Origin: Fumia sp045121595
GTDB lineage: Bacteria; Bacillota; Clostridia; Oscillospirales; Ruminococcaceae
Direction: 5' to 3'
Assembly: GCA_045121595.1 (NCBI GenBank)
Contig: JBGVGI010000054.1
Coordinates: 87,836 to 151,835 of the forward strand
DNA: 64,000 nucleotides
The translations under genes were made by a program, and so were the position numbers. Position 1 is the stretch's first letter. Every line of letters starts with the position of its first letter. Shown in pieces: positions 23,428 to 32,875 of this stretch. Under the pieces are notes generated by a model. The model searched no databases, had not been told where the DNA came from, and saw only the letters and a list, made by a program, of their open reading frames with translations.

Positions 23428-23697
23428 ATGGATATTTTAACAGCGAAAACTTTAATTCTCGCAGCTTCTGCAATTGGTGCAGGTCTCGCAGTTATTGCAG
23501 GTATCGGCCCCGGTATCGGTCAGGGTTATGCGGCAGGTAAAGCAGTTGAAGCGGTAGGTCGTCAGCCTGAAGCACAGGGCCTTGTTCTTAAAACTTTGCT
23601 CGTAGGATGCGGTGTTGCTGAAACTACAGGTATTTACGGTTTGTTTATTGCTTTGGCGCTCTTGTTCTTTAACCCCTTGGTAAACTTGATAGGCTAG
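23428..23697 (+). CDS. atpE: ATP synthase F0 subunit c, Na+-type ligand set
   Basis: The 89-residue hairpin protein forms the rotor ring. It has the ion-carrying Glu65 on helix 2 and a Gly-rich helix 1 (GIGPGIGQGYAAGKAVEAVGRQPEA). Residues matching the Na+ ligands known from Ilyobacter are Gln32, Val63, Glu65, Thr66 (Ser there), Thr67 and Tyr70 (VAETTGIY). The overall sequence is also close to Na+-translocating c subunits. This predicts a Na+-coupled ATP synthase. Confidence 0.95.
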   Translation: MDILTAKTLILAASAIGAGLAVIAGIGPGIGQGYAAGKAVEAVGRQPEAQGLVLKTLLVGCGVAETTGIYGLFIALALLFFNPLVNLIG

Positions 23698-23710
23698 GAA
23701 GGTGAATGAT

Positions 23711-24223
23711 TTGCAGACAGGTGAAGTTTTTGCAATTGATTTGTGGAAAATCCTGTTTATGCTGATAAACCTTTTACTCATATATCTCACTTTTAAAAAG
23801 TTCCTTTACGGACCCGTTAAAAAGATTTTTGAGATGAGGGAAAAGGAAGTCACTGAAACTTATGATAAAGCTGCCGCTGCTGAGAGAGAGGCAGAAGAAC
23901 TTAAGGACAAGTACGAAAAGAAGCTTTCAAGCGCAAAGGAAGAAGCTCAGGAAATCGTAGCTTCTGCCACTAAACGTGCACAGCTTCGCTCCGAGTCTAT
24001 TGTTAACGACGCTAAAGAAACAGTTTCCAATATGATGGCAAGAGCACAGGAACAGATTGAGTCCGAAAAGAAAAAAGCTGTCAACGAAATTAAAGACGGT
24101 ATCACTGATATCGCTTTGATGGCGGCTTCTGCAGTCCTTGAGAAGGATATGAATACGGCTGACCATAATAAGCTTATTGACGAGTTTATTGATAAGGTGG
24201 GAGACGAGCCATGGCAGAATTAG
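23711..24223 (+). CDS. atpF: ATP synthase F0 subunit b
   Basis: This is the peripheral stalk: one N-terminal membrane helix (about residues 10-30, ILFMLINLLLIYLTFKKFL) followed by a long charged coiled coil rich in Ala, Glu and Lys. The length of 170 residues is normal. I place the start at TTG 23711, eight bases after aggaagg; a GTG at 23702 overlaps that site. The end overlaps atpH by 13 bases. Confidence 0.92.
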   Translation: MQTGEVFAIDLWKILFMLINLLLIYLTFKKFLYGPVKKIFEMREKEVTETYDKAAAAEREAEELKDKYEKKLSSAKEEAQEIVASATKRAQLRSESIVNDAKETVSNMMARAQEQIESEKKKAVNEIKDGITDIALMAASAVLEKDMNTADHNKLIDEFIDKVGDEPWQN

Positions 24224-24753
24224 CAGAAAAAATTTATGCTGACGCTTTATTTTCTTCTGCGGTTGAAGAAAACTGTCTTGAAGAAGTAAAAGCTTCGCTT
24301 GAAGGTCTTTATGAGGCTTTTAAGGAAAATACTGAGTTCTTCGGAATGATGGATTCCCCCACTTTTGAAAAAGAAGAGAAAGCAAAAATTTTAAAGGAAA
24401 CTTTTGAGGGCAAAATCGAAAAACTTCTTTATAATTTTATCTGTCTTCTTTGTGACAAAAAAAGAACGTCACTCTTTTTGAAAATTTCAGAAAGCTTTTT
24501 CGAATCTTATCGTGACTATCACGGCTTTTTGGAAGTCAACGCCGTTTCTGCCGTAGCTTTAAGTGAAGAGCAGAAGGAAAAGTTAAGTGAAAAATTATCA
24601 GCACTTACAGGCAAAAATATTTTGCTTAAAACACAAGTAGAGCCGTCTGTTATCGGCGGAATTATTCTGAGATACGATAACAAGGAAATTGACGGTTCGG
24701 TACAAAAGAAACTTGATTCACTGCGTAATAACATCCGCGGTGTAATTGCATAG
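24211..24753 (+). CDS. atpH: ATP synthase F1 subunit delta
   Basis: This is a 180-residue stalk protein linking F1 and subunit b. It starts MAELAEKIYADALF, as usual, with a helical N-domain and a C-terminal end containing PSVIGGIILRYDNKEIDGSVQKKLDSLR, the family's best conserved segment. It overlaps atpF and ends 16 bases before atpA. Confidence 0.93.
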   Translation: MAELAEKIYADALFSSAVEENCLEEVKASLEGLYEAFKENTEFFGMMDSPTFEKEEKAKILKETFEGKIEKLLYNFICLLCDKKRTSLFLKISESFFESYRDYHGFLEVNAVSAVALSEEQKEKLSEKLSALTGKNILLKTQVEPSVIGGIILRYDNKEIDGSVQKKLDSLRNNIRGVIA

Positions 24754-24769
24754 GGAAAGGAAGGTCCAA

Positions 24770-26284
24770 ATGGCTTTACGCCCTGAAGAAATTACTAATC
24801 TTATTAAAGTCCAGATTAAAAATTATCAGGATAAAATCGAGCAGAAGGACGTCGGCAAGGTTGTTACAGTCGGCGACGGTATCGCACGTGTATACGGACT
24901 TGAAAGCTGTATGTCGGGCGAACTTCTGCAGTTTGAAAATGGCACTTACGGAATGGCTCTTAACTTAGAGCAAGATTTTGTAGGTGCGGTTTTGCTCGGC
25001 TCTGACGAGGAAATCAAGGAAGGCGACACAGTACGCCGTACCGAAAATATCGTTTCGGTACCCGTAGGTGAAGCTTTGCTCGGAAGAGTTGTAAATCCTC
25101 TCGGTGAGCCTATCGACGGCAAGGGTGCGGTTTTAACCGAAGAAAGACGTCCTATTGAAACTGCTGCTCCCGGAATTATCGAAAGAAAGAGCGTTAACCG
25201 TCCGTTGCAGACGGGTATTAAAGCTATCGACTCAATGATTCCGATAGGCAGAGGTCAGCGTGAGCTTATCATCGGTGACCGTCAGACGGGTAAAACGTCT
25301 ATTGCTATTGATACAATTATCAACCAGAAGGATAAAAACGTTATCTGTATCTACGTTGCTATCGGACAGAAACGTTCTACCGTTGCAAACGTAGTTGATA
25401 CACTTGCAAAAGCGGGAGCACTTGACTACACTATCGTGGTTTCTGCTACTGCTTCCGAACTTGCGCCTATTCAGTATATTGCGCCTTATGCCGGTTGTGC
25501 GATGGGTGAATACTTTATGAATAAAGGCAAAGACGTGCTTTGTGTTTACGACGATTTGTCCAAACATGCGGTAGCTTACCGTGCACTTTCGTTGCTTTTA
25601 AAACGTCCTCCCGGACGTGAAGCGTACCCCGGTGACGTTTTCTATCTCCATTCAAGACTTTTGGAACGTGCCGCAAACCTTTCCCCCGAACTCGGAGGAG
25701 GCTCACTTACGGCATTGCCTATTATCGAAACTCAGGCGGGTGACGTATCTGCATATATCCCCACCAACGTTATTTCCATCACAGACGGACAGATTTTCCT
25801 TGAAACCGAGCTTTTCAATGCGGGTGTAAGACCTGCCGTTAACCCTGGTATCTCGGTGTCCCGTGTTGGCGGTAATGCGCAGATCAAGGCGATGAAAAAG
25901 GTTTCGGGACAGCTTAAACTTGCTTACTCCCAGTACAGAGAGCTTCAGGCGTTCGCACAGTTCGGTTCCGACCTTGATAAGGATACGAAAGACCGTCTTG
26001 AACAAGGTGCGAGAATTGTTGAAGTATTAAAACAGAATAAGAATTCACCCGTTTCGGTTGAAAATCAGGTTATCATTATCTATGCGGTTATCAACAACTT
26101 CCTGCAGAAAATTCCTGCCAACCGCATTTCTGAATTCGAAGCAGAGCTTTATGAATTTATAAACGATGCTTATCCTGAAATCACAGACAGCATCAAACAG
26201 TCGGGTGACCTTACAAAGGAAAATACCGAAAGATTAAACGAAATTCTTAAAACTTTCGTGGATAAATTTTTAAACCGTCAGTAA
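24770..26284 (+). CDS. atpA: ATP synthase F1 subunit alpha
   Basis: This 504-residue non-catalytic nucleotide-binding subunit has the Walker A GDRQTGKTS, the DELSD-like region VYDDLSKHAVAYR, RPPGREAYPGDVFYLHSRLLERA and the alpha signature PAVNPGISVSRVGG. The ATG at 24770 follows aaaggaagg at a good distance; an upstream in-frame extension into atpH is not supported. Confidence 0.98.
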   Translation: MALRPEEITNLIKVQIKNYQDKIEQKDVGKVVTVGDGIARVYGLESCMSGELLQFENGTYGMALNLEQDFVGAVLLGSDEEIKEGDTVRRTENIVSVPVGEALLGRVVNPLGEPIDGKGAVLTEERRPIETAAPGIIERKSVNRPLQTGIKAIDSMIPIGRGQRELIIGDRQTGKTSIAIDTIINQKDKNVICIYVAIGQKRSTVANVVDTLAKAGALDYTIVVSATASELAPIQYIAPYAGCAMGEYFMNKGKDVLCVYDDLSKHAVAYRALSLLLKRPPGREAYPGDVFYLHSRLLERAANLSPELGGGSLTALPIIETQAGDVSAYIPTNVISITDGQIFLETELFNAGVRPAVNPGISVSRVGGNAQIKAMKKVSGQLKLAYSQYRELQAFAQFGSDLDKDTKDRLEQGARIVEVLKQNKNSPVSVENQVIIIYAVINNFLQKIPANRISEFEAELYEFINDAYPEITDSIKQSGDLTKENTERLNEILKTFVDKFLNRQ

Positions 26285-26296
26285 AGGAGGGGTTTT

Positions 26297-27154
26297 GTGG
26301 GTGCTTCAATGAAAGACATCAAGGATCGTATAAAATCGGTTGAAGGCACTATGCAGATAACAAAAGCTATGGAACTTGTATCTTCCTCCAAGCTCCGCAA
26401 AGCTAAAGAACGTGCAGAAAATGCCCGTCCCTTTTTCAATGTTCTTTATGAGACCATCTCTGAACTTGCTTCCGAGATGAACGAAGGAGACAGCATTTAT
26501 ACAGTCCACGATGCTTCCCGAAAGCCTTTATACGTCGTAATCGCAGGTGACAGAGGCCTGGCAGGCGGTTATAACTCAAACATCTTCAAGCTTGTTGATA
26601 AAAAGATAAAAAATGACAATGCTTTTGTAATTTCTATCGGTAAAAAAAGCGTTGAACATTATGAGAAATTAAATTGCAATGTTTTGGGTAAGTATCCTGA
26701 TATTGCAGAAGGTCCCGATGAAAGCGCGGTTTTTGAAATCAGTGAAACGATAAACTCCTTTTTCAAAGAAGGAAAAGTCGGAAGCGTTTATCTTGTTTTT
26801 ACACAGTTTGTTACGGCGTTGAGCCAGACAGCAAGTGAACTTCAAATTCTGCCACTTGATTTACAAAAGCAAGAAAGGGATCCTAAAAAATTAAGAGAAG
26901 AGGTTCTTTATGAACCTTCTGCAAAAGCAGTATTTGACAGTATCATACCTCAGTATATTGCGGGTATGGTTTACGGCGGTGTCGTTGAATCCTACGCATC
27001 CGAGCAGGGCGCAAGAAGAACCGCTATGGAATCTGCAAGTAAAAATGCAAAAGAGATGATTGACACATTGTCTTTGTCTTACAACAGAGCAAGACAGTCT
27101 GCAATTACTCAGGAACTTACTGAAATAGTAGCAGGAGCTAATGCTACTGTATAG
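26297..27154 (+). CDS. atpG: ATP synthase F1 subunit gamma
   Basis: The 285-residue central rotor shaft has the long N-terminal helix (MKDIKDRIKSVEGTMQITKAMELVSSSKLRKA), the GDRGLAGGYN motif and a C-terminal helix ending ITQELTEIVAGANA. The start is GTG, six bases after aaggagg; an ATG four codons later is a possible alternative. Confidence 0.96.
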   Translation: MGASMKDIKDRIKSVEGTMQITKAMELVSSSKLRKAKERAENARPFFNVLYETISELASEMNEGDSIYTVHDASRKPLYVVIAGDRGLAGGYNSNIFKLVDKKIKNDNAFVISIGKKSVEHYEKLNCNVLGKYPDIAEGPDESAVFEISETINSFFKEGKVGSVYLVFTQFVTALSQTASELQILPLDLQKQERDPKKLREEVLYEPSAKAVFDSIIPQYIAGMVYGGVVESYASEQGARRTAMESASKNAKEMIDTLSLSYNRARQSAITQELTEIVAGANATV

Positions 27155-27165
27155 GAGGGAAGCAA

Positions 27166-28566
27166 ATGGCTGAAAATATGGGTAAGGTTATACAGATTAT
27201 CGGACCTGTACTCGATATCAGGTTTGATGAAAAAAATCTACCTAATCTGCTTAATGCTATACACATCGAAAAAGACGGGAAAACTATAGTTGCCGAGGTT
27301 GCACAGCATATCGGTGACGATACGGTGCGTTGTATCGCGATGAGCTCCACCGACGGACTTACACGTGGTATGGACGCAAAAGATACAGGCTCACCCATTA
27401 CTGTTCCCGTTGGTAAGGAAACTTTGGGAAGAATTTTCAACCTTTTAGGTGAACCCGTTGACAATAAACCGTCACCCAAAACCGAGAAAAGACTTTCTAT
27501 TCACCGCCCTGCACCGAGTTTTGAAGAACAACGTGCATCGAGCGAAATCTTAGAGACGGGTATCAAGGTAGTTGACCTTATTGCACCATACTTAAAAGGT
27601 GGTAAAATCGGTCTTTTCGGTGGTGCAGGTGTTGGTAAAACAGTTCTTATTATGGAGCTTATCAACAACGTTGCAAAACAGCACGGTGGTATTTCGGTAT
27701 TCACCGGTGTAGGTGAACGTACCCGTGAAGGTAACGACCTTTACAACGAAATGATTGAATCAGGCGTTATCAATAAAACTGCACTTGTTTACGGACAGAT
27801 GAACGAGCCACCCGGAGCAAGAATGAGGGTTGGTCTTTCAGGCCTTACAATGGCTGAATATTTCAGAGATGAGGAGCATCAGGACGTTTTGCTCTTTATC
27901 GACAACATTTATCGTTTCACTCAGGCAGGTTCTGAGGTTTCGGCTTTGCTTGGCCGTATGCCTTCTGCCGTTGGTTATCAGCCTACCCTTGCTACTGAAA
28001 TGGGTGCTTTGCAGGAAAGAATTACTTCGACTAAAAACGGGTCTATTACTTCGGTTCAGGCGGTTTACGTTCCTGCCGATGACCTTACTGACCCCGCTCC
28101 TGCAACTACCTTTGCGCATCTTGATGCGACTACCGTTTTGTCAAGAGCGATTGCTTCTCAGGGTATTTATCCTGCGGTTGACCCGCTTGATTCCAACTCA
28201 AGAATTCTTACTCCCGAAGTCGTTGGCATTGAACATTACGAGGTTGCAAGAAAGGTTCAGTCCATTTTGCAACGTTATAAAGAGCTTCAGGATATTATTG
28301 CAATCTTAGGTATGGACGAGCTTTCCGACGAAGACAGACTCACTGTTTCCCGTGCGAGAAAAATTCAGCGTTTCCTCTCTCAGCCTTTCTCTGTTGCAGA
28401 ACAGTTTACAGGTATGGAAGGAAAATACGTACCCGTATCCGAGACTATCAGAGGATTTAAAGAAATTATCGAAGGAAAACACGATAATCTTCCTGAATCT
28501 GCATTCTTGTTTGTCGGCACTATCGACGAAGCCGTTGCAAAGGCAAAAGCATTAGCTGAAAACTAA
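27166..28566 (+). CDS. atpD: ATP synthase F1 subunit beta
   Basis: This 466-residue catalytic subunit has Walker A GGAGVGKT, GERTREGNDLY, the catalytic-site LLFIDNIYRFTQAGSEVSALLGRMPSAVGYQPTL and the DDLTDPAPATTFAHLDATTVLSR region. Note DNIYRF rather than the more common DNIFRF. The gene is flanked by gamma and epsilon genes with 11- and 20-base gaps. Confidence 0.98.
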   Translation: MAENMGKVIQIIGPVLDIRFDEKNLPNLLNAIHIEKDGKTIVAEVAQHIGDDTVRCIAMSSTDGLTRGMDAKDTGSPITVPVGKETLGRIFNLLGEPVDNKPSPKTEKRLSIHRPAPSFEEQRASSEILETGIKVVDLIAPYLKGGKIGLFGGAGVGKTVLIMELINNVAKQHGGISVFTGVGERTREGNDLYNEMIESGVINKTALVYGQMNEPPGARMRVGLSGLTMAEYFRDEEHQDVLLFIDNIYRFTQAGSEVSALLGRMPSAVGYQPTLATEMGALQERITSTKNGSITSVQAVYVPADDLTDPAPATTFAHLDATTVLSRAIASQGIYPAVDPLDSNSRILTPEVVGIEHYEVARKVQSILQRYKELQDIIAILGMDELSDEDRLTVSRARKIQRFLSQPFSVAEQFTGMEGKYVPVSETIRGFKEIIEGKHDNLPESAFLFVGTIDEAVAKAKALAEN

Positions 28567-28586
28567 AAAAGAAAGGAGTTTTTGAA

Positions 28587-28988
28587 ATGGCAAATTTCAA
28601 ATTGCGTGTTGTGACACCTGATAAAGTGTTTTTTGATGGTGAAGCAAGTTTTATTACCGTCAGAAGCACCAACGGTGACATAGGAATTATGGCAAATCAC
28701 GCAAGATACGTAACTCCTCTTACGATAGGGTCTTTGAAGATAAAAACCGAAAACGGTGAGCGCTTTGCGGCGGTTGCCGGCGGATTTCTGAAAACAGGAA
28801 ATAACGTGGTGACTATTGTGACACCCGCTTGTGAATGGGCAGACGAAATTGACGTTCAGCGAGCAGAACTTGCGGCAGAAAAAGCAAAAGAGTTGCTCAG
28901 ACAAAAAGCTTCCAGAAAAGAACAGGTTTTAGAAGAAGCAAAGCTAAGCCGTGCGTTAAACCGAATAAGTATCGCAGGAAAGAAATAA
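28587..28988 (+). CDS. atpC: ATP synthase F1 subunit epsilon
   Basis: The 133-residue subunit has the N-terminal beta sandwich (LRVVTPDKVFFDGEASFITVRSTNGDIGIMANHA) and a two-helix C-terminus (AELAAEKAKELL…LSRALNRISIAGK) that can regulate ATP hydrolysis. It is the last gene of the operon and is followed by a terminator. Confidence 0.95.
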   Translation: MANFKLRVVTPDKVFFDGEASFITVRSTNGDIGIMANHARYVTPLTIGSLKIKTENGERFAAVAGGFLKTGNNVVTIVTPACEWADEIDVQRAELAAEKAKELLRQKASRKEQVLEEAKLSRALNRISIAGKK

Positions 28989-28992
28989 AATT

Positions 28993-29020
28993 ATCTCCCG
29001 TGGAAGCCACGGGAGATTTT
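28993..29020 (+). terminator. Terminator of the ATP synthase operon
   Basis: Stem ATCTCCCGTGG / CCACGGGAGAT with an AAG-type loop and a run of T. Confidence 0.9.
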
Positions 29021-29055
29021 TTGACATTTTATCACATTAAATTGTTGAAAAACTC

Positions 29056-29084
29056 TTGACAAATATAAAAAAAGGTCGTATACT
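29056..29084 (+). promoter_or_regulatory. Promoter of the leucine operon
   Basis: TTGACA (29056-29061), 17 bases, TATACT (29079-29084), directly ahead of the T-box leader. Confidence 0.88.
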
Positions 29085-29089
29085 TTATT

Positions 29090-29366
29090 TAATAATAAAT
29101 GCGTTGACAGGGAAAAAGTATTTTCTTTGGGGTTTCAGAGAGCTGTCGGTTGGTGTAAGACAGTACACGGGGAAATATAAACTCGCCCTTGAGCAGTCGC
29201 CTGAACACCGAAAGGTAAGTAGGAACGAACGGGGTCTCCGCCGTTATCAGAGGAGCAGTATTCGCCAAATGGCTGATACGATAGAGTGGGTGTTAATCAC
29301 CAATGAGAATGGTACCGCGGAAGTGTCGCTTTCGTTTCTTGATAATAGGAAACGAAGGCGTTTTTT
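29090..29366 (+). promoter_or_regulatory. T-box riboswitch, Leu specifier (CTC)
   Basis: The leader shows the ordered T-box parts: a GA-rich k-turn segment (cagagag, near 29136), a distal loop region (ggttggtgtaagac), the specifier CTC at 29182-29184 in AAACTCGCCCTTGAG, an AAGTAGG segment, and the T-box sequence AATGGTACCGCGG (29308-29320) that pairs with the tRNA acceptor end. A terminator follows (arms 29327-29337 and 29350-29360, then TTTTTT). Uncharged tRNA-Leu should favour antitermination. The specifier matches the leu genes downstream. An open frame through this region is not a gene. Confidence 0.93.
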
Positions 29367-29434
29367 ATTAGAAGAAAACCGTTCCAATCGTATCATGTCG
29401 GATTTTTCCGACACAACAGAAAGGAAGGCTTAAT

Positions 29435-31090
29435 ATGAAAAATGTAAACAAGTATGCAAAAGGGTATTTTCTCCCCCCTTCTTGCGAAATGAAATGGACA
29501 AAAAAAGATTATATTGACAAAGCACCTATCTGGTGTAGCGTTGACTTAAGAGACGGTAATCAGTCTTTGATTATCCCGATGAGCTTAGAAGAAAAAATCG
29601 AATTCTTTAAACTCCTCGTTAAGGTAGGTTTTAAGGAAATCGAAGTAGGTTTCCCTGCGGCTTCTGAGACAGAGTATACTTTTTTGAGAACTCTTATTGA
29701 AGAAAATCTTATCCCTGATGACGTTACAATTCAGGTTCTTACCCAGTCAAGAGAACACATCATCAAAAAGACTTTTGAAGCATTAAAGGGTGCTAAGAGT
29801 GCGGTTGTTCACCTTTACAACTCCACTTCCGTGGCACAGCGTGAACAGGTTTTCAAAAAATCCAAAGAAGAAATTATTGATATTGCAGTAATGGGTGCTG
29901 AGCTTCTCAACAAGTATGCCGCTGAAACAGAAGGCAACTTCAAATTTGAATATTCCCCCGAAAGCTTTACCGGTACCGAGATGGAATTTGCACTTGAAAT
30001 CTGTAACAAGGTGCTTGATATCTGGAAACCTACTCCCGACAGAAAGGTTATCATCAACCTTCCCGTAACCGTTTCGATGTCAATGCCTCACGTTTACGCA
30101 AATCAGGTTGAATTTATGTCAGAAAACTTAAAATACCGCGAAAACGTACTCGTTTCACTCCATCCGCATAACGATCGCGGTTGTGCAGTTGCTGACTCCG
30201 AATTAGGACTTCTGGCAGGTGCCGACAGAATTGAAGGTACGCTTTTTGGTAACGGCGAAAGAACGGGTAACGTAGACGTTATTACTTTGGCACTTAATAT
30301 GTTTACTCACGGTGTTGACCCTGAACTTGATTTTACAAATCTCCCTGCTATTACAGAGCTTTATGAAAGAGTAACCCGTATGCACGTTTACGAACGTCAG
30401 CCTTACAGTGGTCAGCTTGTGTTTGCTGCTTTCTCAGGCTCTCATCAGGATGCTATCGCAAAAGGTATGAAATGGCGTGAGGAAAAAGACTGCGACAAGT
30501 GGACAGTGCCTTACTTGCCTATCGACCCCAAAGACGTTGGCAGAGTTTACGAAAGTGACGTTATCCGTATCAACAGCCAGTCGGGTAAAGGCGGTATCGG
30601 TTATCTTATGGAGCAGAATTACGGTTACGACCTGCCTCCTAAGATGCGTGAAGACTTCGGTTATATCGTTAAAAGTGTTTCCGACCATTTGCATAAAGAA
30701 CTTATGCCTGATGAAGTTTATAATATTTTCCATGATGAATACGTTAACATCAACGCTCCCATTGAACTTATAGACTGTCACTTTACAAAGAGTGATGAGG
30801 TAACAGTATTCCTCACCATCAATATTGACGGCGTTGAAAAAGCTATTCACGGTAAAGGTAACGGACATCTTAACGCTGTTAACAATGCTATCAAGAAAAA
30901 TCTTAATATTAACTTTGAAAACCTTACTTATAAAGAACACGCACTTGAAATCGGCTCACACTCTCAGGCTCTTGCCTACGTTGGTGTTGACGTTGAAGGA
31001 AAGACTGTATGGGGTGCAGGTATTCACGACGATATCATTACTGCTTCCGTTCAGGCTTTGTTCAGTGCAGTTAACCGCATCAAAAAGTAA
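29435..31090 (+). CDS. leuA: 2-isopropylmalate synthase (long form)
   Basis: The enzyme commits 2-oxoisovalerate and acetyl-CoA to leucine. The 551-residue protein belongs to the longer LeuA class: it opens with WCSVDLRDGNQSL, has the catalytic and metal-binding motif SLHPHNDRGCAVADSELGLLAGADRIEGTLFGNGERTGNVD, and ends in an allosteric domain (EVTVFLTINIDGVEKAIHGKGNGHLNAVNNAIK) that in relatives binds leucine. It is the first gene after the Leu T-box. Confidence 0.96.
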   Translation: MKNVNKYAKGYFLPPSCEMKWTKKDYIDKAPIWCSVDLRDGNQSLIIPMSLEEKIEFFKLLVKVGFKEIEVGFPAASETEYTFLRTLIEENLIPDDVTIQVLTQSREHIIKKTFEALKGAKSAVVHLYNSTSVAQREQVFKKSKEEIIDIAVMGAELLNKYAAETEGNFKFEYSPESFTGTEMEFALEICNKVLDIWKPTPDRKVIINLPVTVSMSMPHVYANQVEFMSENLKYRENVLVSLHPHNDRGCAVADSELGLLAGADRIEGTLFGNGERTGNVDVITLALNMFTHGVDPELDFTNLPAITELYERVTRMHVYERQPYSGQLVFAAFSGSHQDAIAKGMKWREEKDCDKWTVPYLPIDPKDVGRVYESDVIRINSQSGKGGIGYLMEQNYGYDLPPKMREDFGYIVKSVSDHLHKELMPDEVYNIFHDEYVNINAPIELIDCHFTKSDEVTVFLTINIDGVEKAIHGKGNGHLNAVNNAIKKNLNINFENLTYKEHALEIGSHSQALAYVGVDVEGKTVWGAGIHDDIITASVQALFSAVNRIKK

Positions 31091-31108
31091 ATTTGGAGGA
31101 ATAGATTT

Positions 31109-32362
31109 ATGGCAATGACAATGACACAGAAAATCCTTGCCGCACACGCAGGACTTTCTGAAGTAAAGGCAGGTCAGCTCATTAAAGCAAAACTTGATAT
31201 GGTGCTTGGTAATGATATTACCTCTCCCGTTGCTATCAATGAGTTTAACAAAGCAGGATTTGACGGAATTTTTCATACTGACAAAATTTCACTTGTAATG
31301 GACCATTTTGCTCCGAACAAGGATATCAAAGCGGCAGAACAATGTAAACAGTGCCGTACTTTTGCAAAAAACTTCAACATTAAAAACTACTACGACGTAG
31401 GTGAAATGGGTATTGAACATGCACTTTTGCCTGAAAAAGGTTTGGTAGGTCCTGGTGAACTTATTATCGGTGCGGACTCTCATACTTGCACATACGGTGC
31501 TTTGGGTGCTTTCTCTACCGGTGTTGGTTCTACCGATATGGCGGCAGGTATGGCAACAGGTGAAGGTTGGTTTAAGGTTCCTTCTGCTATCAAATTCAAC
31601 CTTACAGGCAAACTTTCCAAATGGGTAAGTGGTAAAGACGTAATTTTGCATATTATCGGTATGATAGGCGTTGACGGTGCACTCTATAAATCTATGGAGT
31701 TTACGGGTGACGGACTCAAAAACCTTTCGATGGACGATCGTCTTTGTATGGCAAATATGGCTATTGAAGCAGGTGCAAAGAATGGTATCTTTGAAGTTGA
31801 CTCAGTTACTTTGAAATACGTTAAAGGCAGAGTAAACCGTCCCTTCAACACGTACAAAGCTGACCCTGATGCCGAGTATGACGAGGTTTACGATATTGAC
31901 CTTTCAAAGATTACTCCCACAGTTTCCTTCCCTCACTTGCCTGAAAACACAAAAACTTTTGATGAAATCGGTGACGTGGTAATTGATCAGGTTGTAATCG
32001 GTTCTTGTACAAACGGACGTCTTTCCGATATGGCAACTGCGGCTAAAATCTTAAAAGGCAAAAAAATTGCTAAAAACGTACGTTGTATCGTAATTCCTGC
32101 TACTCAGCAGATTTATATGGAGTCAATGAAGCTTGGCTACTTAAAGACTTTCATTGAAGCAGGTTGTGTGGTTTCTACACCTACTTGCGGACCTTGTCTT
32201 GGCGGTTATATGGGTATTCTTGCCGCAGGTGAACGCGCTGTTGCTACAACAAACCGTAACTTTGTAGGAAGAATGGGCCACGTTGATTCTGAAGTATATC
32301 TTGCAAGTCCCGCGGTTGCAGCAGCTTCTGCTATCGCAGGTAAAATTGCAAAACCGGAATAA
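31109..32362 (+). CDS. leuC: 3-isopropylmalate dehydratase, large subunit
   Basis: LeuC holds the 4Fe-4S cluster of isopropylmalate isomerase. The 417-residue length is that of the two-subunit LeuC2 type. Cluster-binding Cys residues are visible in GSCTNGR and in the TPTCGPCLGGYMG motif; GADSHTCTYGALG is the other signature. The ATG follows ggagg at eight bases, and the gene is 15 bases ahead of leuD. Confidence 0.96.
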   Translation: MAMTMTQKILAAHAGLSEVKAGQLIKAKLDMVLGNDITSPVAINEFNKAGFDGIFHTDKISLVMDHFAPNKDIKAAEQCKQCRTFAKNFNIKNYYDVGEMGIEHALLPEKGLVGPGELIIGADSHTCTYGALGAFSTGVGSTDMAAGMATGEGWFKVPSAIKFNLTGKLSKWVSGKDVILHIIGMIGVDGALYKSMEFTGDGLKNLSMDDRLCMANMAIEAGAKNGIFEVDSVTLKYVKGRVNRPFNTYKADPDAEYDEVYDIDLSKITPTVSFPHLPENTKTFDEIGDVVIDQVVIGSCTNGRLSDMATAAKILKGKKIAKNVRCIVIPATQQIYMESMKLGYLKTFIEAGCVVSTPTCGPCLGGYMGILAAGERAVATTNRNFVGRMGHVDSEVYLASPAVAAASAIAGKIAKPE

Positions 32363-32377
32363 TAGGAGGAAAATTAT

Positions 32378-32860
32378 ATGAATACACAAGGATTTGCTCA
32401 TAAATTTGCCGATAACGTTGATACCGACGTTATTATTCCGGCTCGTTATCTTAATACTGCAGACCATAAAGAACTTGCTTCCCATTGTATGGAAGATATC
32501 GATAAGGATTTTGTAAAAAACGTTAAAGAATCCGATATCATCGTTGCAGGTTTGAACTTTGGTTGCGGTTCATCCCGTGAACACGCGCCGATTGCTATTA
32601 AAGCGGCAGGTGTTTCCTGCGTTATTGCAAAAACTTTTGCAAGAATTTTTTACAGAAATGCTATCAATATCGGTCTTGCAATTTTGGAATGTGATGAAGC
32701 AAGTGAAAAAATCGAAGCAGGTGACGAAGTAGCTATCGACTTTGACACAGGTGTTATCACAAACGTTACTAAAAATGAAGCTTATCAGGCTGAACCCTTC
32801 CCTGATTTTATCAAGGATATTATCAACAAGGGCGGTCTTTTGAACTCTATCAAGAAATAG
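32378..32860 (+). CDS. leuD: 3-isopropylmalate dehydratase, small subunit
   Basis: The 160-residue partner of LeuC carries the substrate-binding swivel domain. It has NVDTDVIIPARYL near the start and the family motif NFGCGSSREHAPIAIKAAGVSCVIAKTFARIFYRNAINIGL. It pairs with LeuC2-type large subunits and is co-transcribed with leuC and leuB. Confidence 0.96.
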   Translation: MNTQGFAHKFADNVDTDVIIPARYLNTADHKELASHCMEDIDKDFVKNVKESDIIVAGLNFGCGSSREHAPIAIKAAGVSCVIAKTFARIFYRNAINIGLAILECDEASEKIEAGDEVAIDFDTGVITNVTKNEAYQAEPFPDFIKDIINKGGLLNSIKK

Positions 32861-32875
32861 AAAGGAAGTCTTTTA

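Noticed and set aside
29056..29433. 125-codon plus-strand frame before leuA
   Set aside because: It coincides with the promoter and T-box leader, whose structure explains the sequence; its start is within the -35 element.
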